Source: Euperipatoides rowelli
Taxonomy: Eukaryota; Onychophora; Udeonychophora; Euonychophora; Peripatopsidae
DNA length: 11,188 bases
Assembly (NCBI GenBank): GCA_003024985.2
Contig: PXIH01S0030733.1
Direction: 5' to 3' (one strand)
The position numbers were made by a program, and so were the translations under genes. The notes beneath the pieces are model-generated. The model saw only the letters and a list, made by a program, of their open reading frames with translations. It made no database searches and had not been told where the DNA came from. Positions 8,379 through 11,188 of this stretch are shown one piece after another. Positions within the stretch are counted from its first letter, which is position 1. The number at the start of each line of letters is the position of its first letter.

Positions 8379-8896
8379 CTTCAAGCATGAGTCAATTTGC
8401 AATAAGTGATGTTTAAATAATAGGTAATCATTCAAATCATTCAGTAAGTTGACTATGATAGTATGGTAAGATAGATAGTTTATTAAATTTCAAAATTGAT
8501 GATCAGAAAAAGAAAAACCTGCAGCAATCATAGCTTCTGATATTGTTTGGAAAATAGTTGATTTTCGCCTCATAGAATCGATCTGAGACTAAAGAGTAGA
8601 TGGTAAAGCGTAGGTTACTATTTTTATTTGTTCACAGTTTTATTTATGATTAACTTACTATAAATTCATTTATGATTAAAACACTATACATATTGGTGCT
8701 AGTTTACTTTTTGTTACAATATGTTTTTCACTTTCAAATGTTTTGTTTTAAGTAATGTTTTGTGCAATCCATCTTTAAAAAAAAAAGAAAAAAAAAATTA
8801 TCTTCTCTGAGAATGTAAATGATTAAGCTTTTAATTCATTCAAAGTTAGCAATAGAGAACCCTTTGATTCGGACATTTGATTTGAGTGAAGAAGGT

Positions 8897-8934
8897 GAAG
8901 AAAAAAAAGAAAAGAGGGGAAAAGGGGAGGGGAG
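8897..8934 (+). repeat. 38-base homopurine tract
   Basis: An unbroken run of A and G inside the Harbinger-like element, rich in G in its right half and containing the mirror-symmetric GGGGAAAAGGGG. Such tracts can form triplex DNA in principle. It is otherwise a simple-sequence patch. Confidence 0.8.
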
Positions 8935-9055
8935 TCGTATATGTTAGGATTTATTTCTTTATTATTATAATCTTAGTTTTATAATTGCTTTTGTTGTTTT
9001 TGAAATATGTTATTAATTAGAGATTATGAAAATAATTATAAAATAATAATAATGT

Positions 9056-9063
9056 ATTATGAC
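9056..9063. repeat. Target site duplication, left copy (ATTATGAC)
   Basis: Exact 8-bp direct repeat directly outside the left TIR of the 9064-9527 MITE, matching 9528-9535. It marks the insertion point inside the Harbinger-like element. Confidence 0.9.
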
Positions 9064-9076
9064 TAGGGCCAGGATA
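9064..9076 (+). repeat. Left TIR of nested hAT MITE
   Basis: TAGGGCCAGGATA is the exact reverse complement of 9515-9527. The next bases (GTTATGTAA inside the left end, ATTTATGTG inside the right end read inward) keep only weak similarity. Confidence 0.9.
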
Positions 9077-9097
9077 GTTATGTAATAAAAAATAGTG

Positions 9098-9412
9098 AAA
9101 TATGTACATAAATATGTGCTAAAAATTGCTTAAATATGTACTAAAAAGTAAAAAAAATGTGAAAATATGTACAAAAAAATTATGAAATATGTAACTTTTA
9201 TGTAAAATGAATAAAAATGTGAATTTACTTTTATTTATAAAATAAAAACTTTTTAATAGGGAAATCGGAAATAAATAAATTAAAAAAAAATTATTGAAAT
9301 ATGTAAAAACATGTATTTATTCTTAAATATGTACATATATAAGATAAAGAAACTTGAAATATGTGAAAATATGTACGTATTTTAATAATATGTAAGTAAA
9401 CCTAAAATATGT
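9098..9412 (+). repeat. Direct array of AAATATGT motifs in nested MITE
   Basis: AAATATGT occurs ten times, all on the + strand, starting at 9098, 9110, 9132, 9163, 9185, 9297, 9325, 9357, 9367 and 9405, most followed by AC or AA. They form a left cluster of five and a right cluster of five, separated by about 100 bases of other AT-rich sequence. The motif is not simply inverted between the two halves, so it is not part of a long TIR. It may bind a transposase or be the remains of a tandem repeat. Confidence 0.75.
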
Positions 9413-9514
9413 AATATAAAAGTTATGTCATTCGGCTCAATTTTTCAAGATCGGTAAAGATTTCTTAATTAGCATGTGATTAGCATTCAATTAAAAAACA
9501 TGNATTCACATAAA

Positions 9515-9527
9515 TATCCTGGCCCTA
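9515..9527 (-). repeat. Right TIR of nested hAT MITE
   Basis: TATCCTGGCCCTA is the exact reverse complement of the left end and is followed at once by the ATTATGAC duplication. Confidence 0.9.
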
Positions 9528-9535
9528 ATTATGAC
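9528..9535. repeat. Target site duplication, right copy (ATTATGAC)
   Basis: Directly follows the right TIR of the nested MITE and matches 9056-9063 in all eight bases. Confidence 0.9.
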
Positions 9536-9711
9536 TGTATAAGCCAATGGCTTAAATCTTTGATTCAATAAATAAATAATAAATAAAACGTAACTTTGGC
9601 GTCTTTCTAAAGAGTACCGGACATAATAAAATCTTGACAAACTAACAAATTAAACATGAATTTAATCCCACGATCATAGCAAGAGCAGATGTGACATAAT
9701 TTTAGTTAATC

Positions 9712-9832
9712 GTATTGCGATATAGGTTCTTGTGCACTTTTTACTGATAGCCTGAGGCATATATCACAGGTTGCGGTACAGGATTCGGTAAGCTGTATTG
9801 CAACATAAGTTTCTTGCGTGTTTACACTGATA
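9712..9832 (+). repeat. Pair of 38-bp imperfect direct repeats
   Basis: Units at 9712-9749 and 9795-9832 both begin GTATTGC and end ACTGATA, with an intervening TTCTTG; I estimate about three quarters identity. The second contains CGTGTTTACACTG, the core of the Harbinger-like TIR. They lie in the right subterminal zone of that element and are probably duplicated transposase-binding or fold-back segments. Confidence 0.55.
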
Positions 9833-9874
9833 AATATCGCAACGCATTGCGCAAATGGGTTCCAGAAAAGTGGC

Positions 9875-9892
9875 CAGTGTTTAAACAAGGCT
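9875..9892 (-). repeat. Right TIR of Harbinger-like element
   Basis: On the + strand it reads CAGTGTTTAAACAAGGCT and is followed by TAA at 9893-9895. Compared with the left end it carries two extra A and a TT for AC change. Confidence 0.6.
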
Positions 9893-9895
9893 TAA

Positions 9896-11188
9896 GGGTA
9901 TTGGAATTTAGATCAGTTGATCCAAAGAGCTTGCTATGCATAGTGTATATATAACAAATTTAAACCTTTAAAAAACTGCCAATAAAATGAGCATGCTTAA
10001 ATATTAAAATAAGTATTAAAATTAAAATAGGTTGAACTGAATCTTAATGTAGCTTATAAGTTATAACCTACTATTTGAAGTACCATTTCATCAGTCACAA
10101 ATCCGTTATTGCTCATTTTTCAGATTATTACTAGGGGGTTCAACCTTTCAATCAAAATGTCGATTACAAGCCAAATTACTCACTAAAAGATTAATTATAA
10201 TTTTATGTAAAAAAATAAGAAAAACAATAAGATCAAAACATGTTATCAAACTACAGATCAAAACTGATTTTTAAACTCAGAATAACATAACCCATAATAC
10301 TGATAACATGATTTATGAATTGTGTGAATTTGATTTGCATTTTTTTTTAATAACACAAAATTGCTATTGCTTTCATTTTTCAAATTCAGTGGTCATTTAT
10401 TTGGAATAATGCAATTAATGTGGTTCGCCAATGTTGCTGGGAGAAGTATCTATTTTCATCTGTTCATGCAAGAATGACAACTAATAATTAATTTTATTGA
10501 TTTCATGTGTTTTACTTTAAAGAAGAAGAAAAAAACCTACAGTAGGCTCATTTTAGAATAAAAGGTAATGAAAAGCCTATTAAAATGTAGTAATTAATCA
10601 TCTATCCTCGCACAAACAATTTATGATTTGAATCTTCAATGTCAGAAATTTTATAAACATTGTTATCAGCACCTAAATTACTTTTCTCGGCTGTATAATC
10701 AGTTTGTTCTTCCATTTTAAAACTATGGACTTTATAGAGTAACTGAGAATGCTTAAATTGGTTAGACAGCTATAGTGAGATGGAGGGAATCGATTTTGAA
10801 TAGATTAAGATTTGAAATATTTTTTGTGATGCGATGTGGAACATGAAAGCGTGTTGAGCAGACACAGTAGAGATTTGAATATATTTTTTTGTGAAAAAAA
10901 AAGGAAGTAAATATGATGGTGCAGGAGATGAAGTATGATAGGCAGGCAGATATTTAGAGTGTTTAGTTTTTTTTTATTGATTATAACAATTTAGAATTAA
11001 ATCTATATAACTGAATTTCAAAAGTCTGTTTGGAATCACATTGATGTTTTGTTCAATGAAGTGAATTAACCTTCCTCAGCAGTAAATGCTGGATAAAATA
11101 ATGTGATGGGAAAGGTGGAATACACAGGGTCCCTTTCGTCAATGAAGGTAACCAATGAGGATCTGATTCACCAAGACTGATGTTAAAA
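9896..11188. other. AT-rich stretch with no recognised gene
   Basis: No coding frame, RNA gene or bounded element is seen. An imperfect direct repeat beginning AGATTTGAA and ending TTTTTGTGA is present at 10808-10829 and 10871-10894. A TACAGTA heptamer occurs at 10538. The last 100 bases are slightly less AT-rich but have no supported feature. Confidence 0.55.

Larger units (their letters stand above)
9064..9527. mobile_element. Nested hAT-type MITE, complete
   Basis: This 464-bp element has perfect 13-bp ends, TAGGGCCAGGATA at 9064-9076 and its reverse complement at 9515-9527. It is flanked by an exact 8-bp duplication, ATTATGAC, at 9056-9063 and 9528-9535. The TSD fits the hAT preference nTnnnnAn (T at 2, A at 7), and the ends have A at 2 and G at 5. 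It is extremely AT-rich, has no coding frame and carries ten direct copies of AAATATGT. It sits inside the Harbinger-like element (8299-9892) and so arrived later. The single ambiguous base in the window, N at 9503, lies near its right end. Another copy of its terminal sequence is at 7272-7283. Confidence 0.9.
8299..9892. mobile_element. PIF/Harbinger-like non-autonomous element, interrupted
   Basis: The left end AGCCACGTTTACACTG (8299-8314) faces the right end at 9875-9892, which reads AGCCTTGTTTAAACACTG on the minus strand. They agree at 14 positions with one two-base gap and two mismatches. Each end is flanked directly by TAA (8296-8298 and 9893-9895). A 3-bp TAA/TTA-type target duplication is the known hallmark of PIF/Harbinger elements. 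Next to both ends are extra copies of CGTGTTTAYACTG (8366-8378, 9817-9829) and ATTGC-rich stretches, giving a shared subterminal layout. No transposase or Myb-like frame is present. A hAT MITE (9064-9527) is inserted inside; without it and one TSD the element is about 1.12 kb. The superfamily rests on a 3-bp TSD and imperfect ends, so it is probable rather than certain. Confidence 0.6.

Noticed and set aside
9706-9888. 60-codon minus-strand frame
   Set aside because: It lies wholly in the subterminal repeats and right TIR of the Harbinger-like element and reads repeat sequence, with no domain.
10741-10930. Possible second LINE fragment
   Set aside because: I tried to read reverse-transcriptase downstream motifs in all + frames and found no ordered set of motifs, only isolated resemblances.
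1-11188. CRISPR array, bacterial operon, ribosomal RNA or viral genome
   Set aside because: No regularly spaced repeats with unique spacers, no packed open frames and no recognisable structural RNA were seen on either strand.

Overview
This window looks like non-coding nuclear DNA from an animal, most likely an arthropod. It is roughly 70% A+T by eye, has no long open reading frame (the longest is about 106 codons and is unconvincing), no operon-like gene packing, no rRNA and no convincing tRNA. What can be read clearly is transposon debris. A decayed LINE reverse transcriptase resembles forms that are very common in arthropod, particularly crustacean, genomes, so a crustacean or other arthropod is my best guess with low confidence. 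No host protein-coding gene can be firmly assigned.

Layout. 1-730: AT-rich, featureless. 739-1177: a complete short non-autonomous hAT-type element with perfect 15-bp terminal inverted repeats (TIRs), a perfect 8-bp target site duplication (TSD) and an internal T-rich tandem repeat. 1186-1984: AT-rich, with a cluster of the heptamer TACTGTA/TACAGTA. About 1985-2348: remnant of a non-LTR retrotransposon reverse transcriptase, broken by stops and frameshifts. 2349-2700: pyrimidine-rich on the + strand. 2708-2861: three perfect hairpins almost end to end (arms of 30, 13 and 10 bp), the oddest structure in the window. 2862-3300: less AT-rich, unrecognised. 3301-5838: AT-rich, empty. 5839-6006: a GC-richer block holding a Cys-containing 55-codon open frame. 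6400-6880: another GC-richer block, ending in a possible splice acceptor and donor 12 bases apart. 7272-7283: an isolated copy of the end of the second hAT family. 8299-9892: a probable PIF/Harbinger-like non-autonomous element (TAA TSD, imperfect TIRs) interrupted by a complete 464-bp hAT MITE (9064-9527, 13-bp TIRs, 8-bp TSD) with ten direct copies of AAATATGT. 9896-11188: AT-rich, empty.

The elements do not form a working system. They record successive insertions: an old LINE, a Harbinger-like insertion, then a hAT MITE inside it, plus another hAT MITE elsewhere. I found no transposase coding sequence, so the DNA elements would depend on enzymes encoded elsewhere. I saw no convincing undescribed gene system; the triple hairpin cluster and the nested insertion are the best leads.
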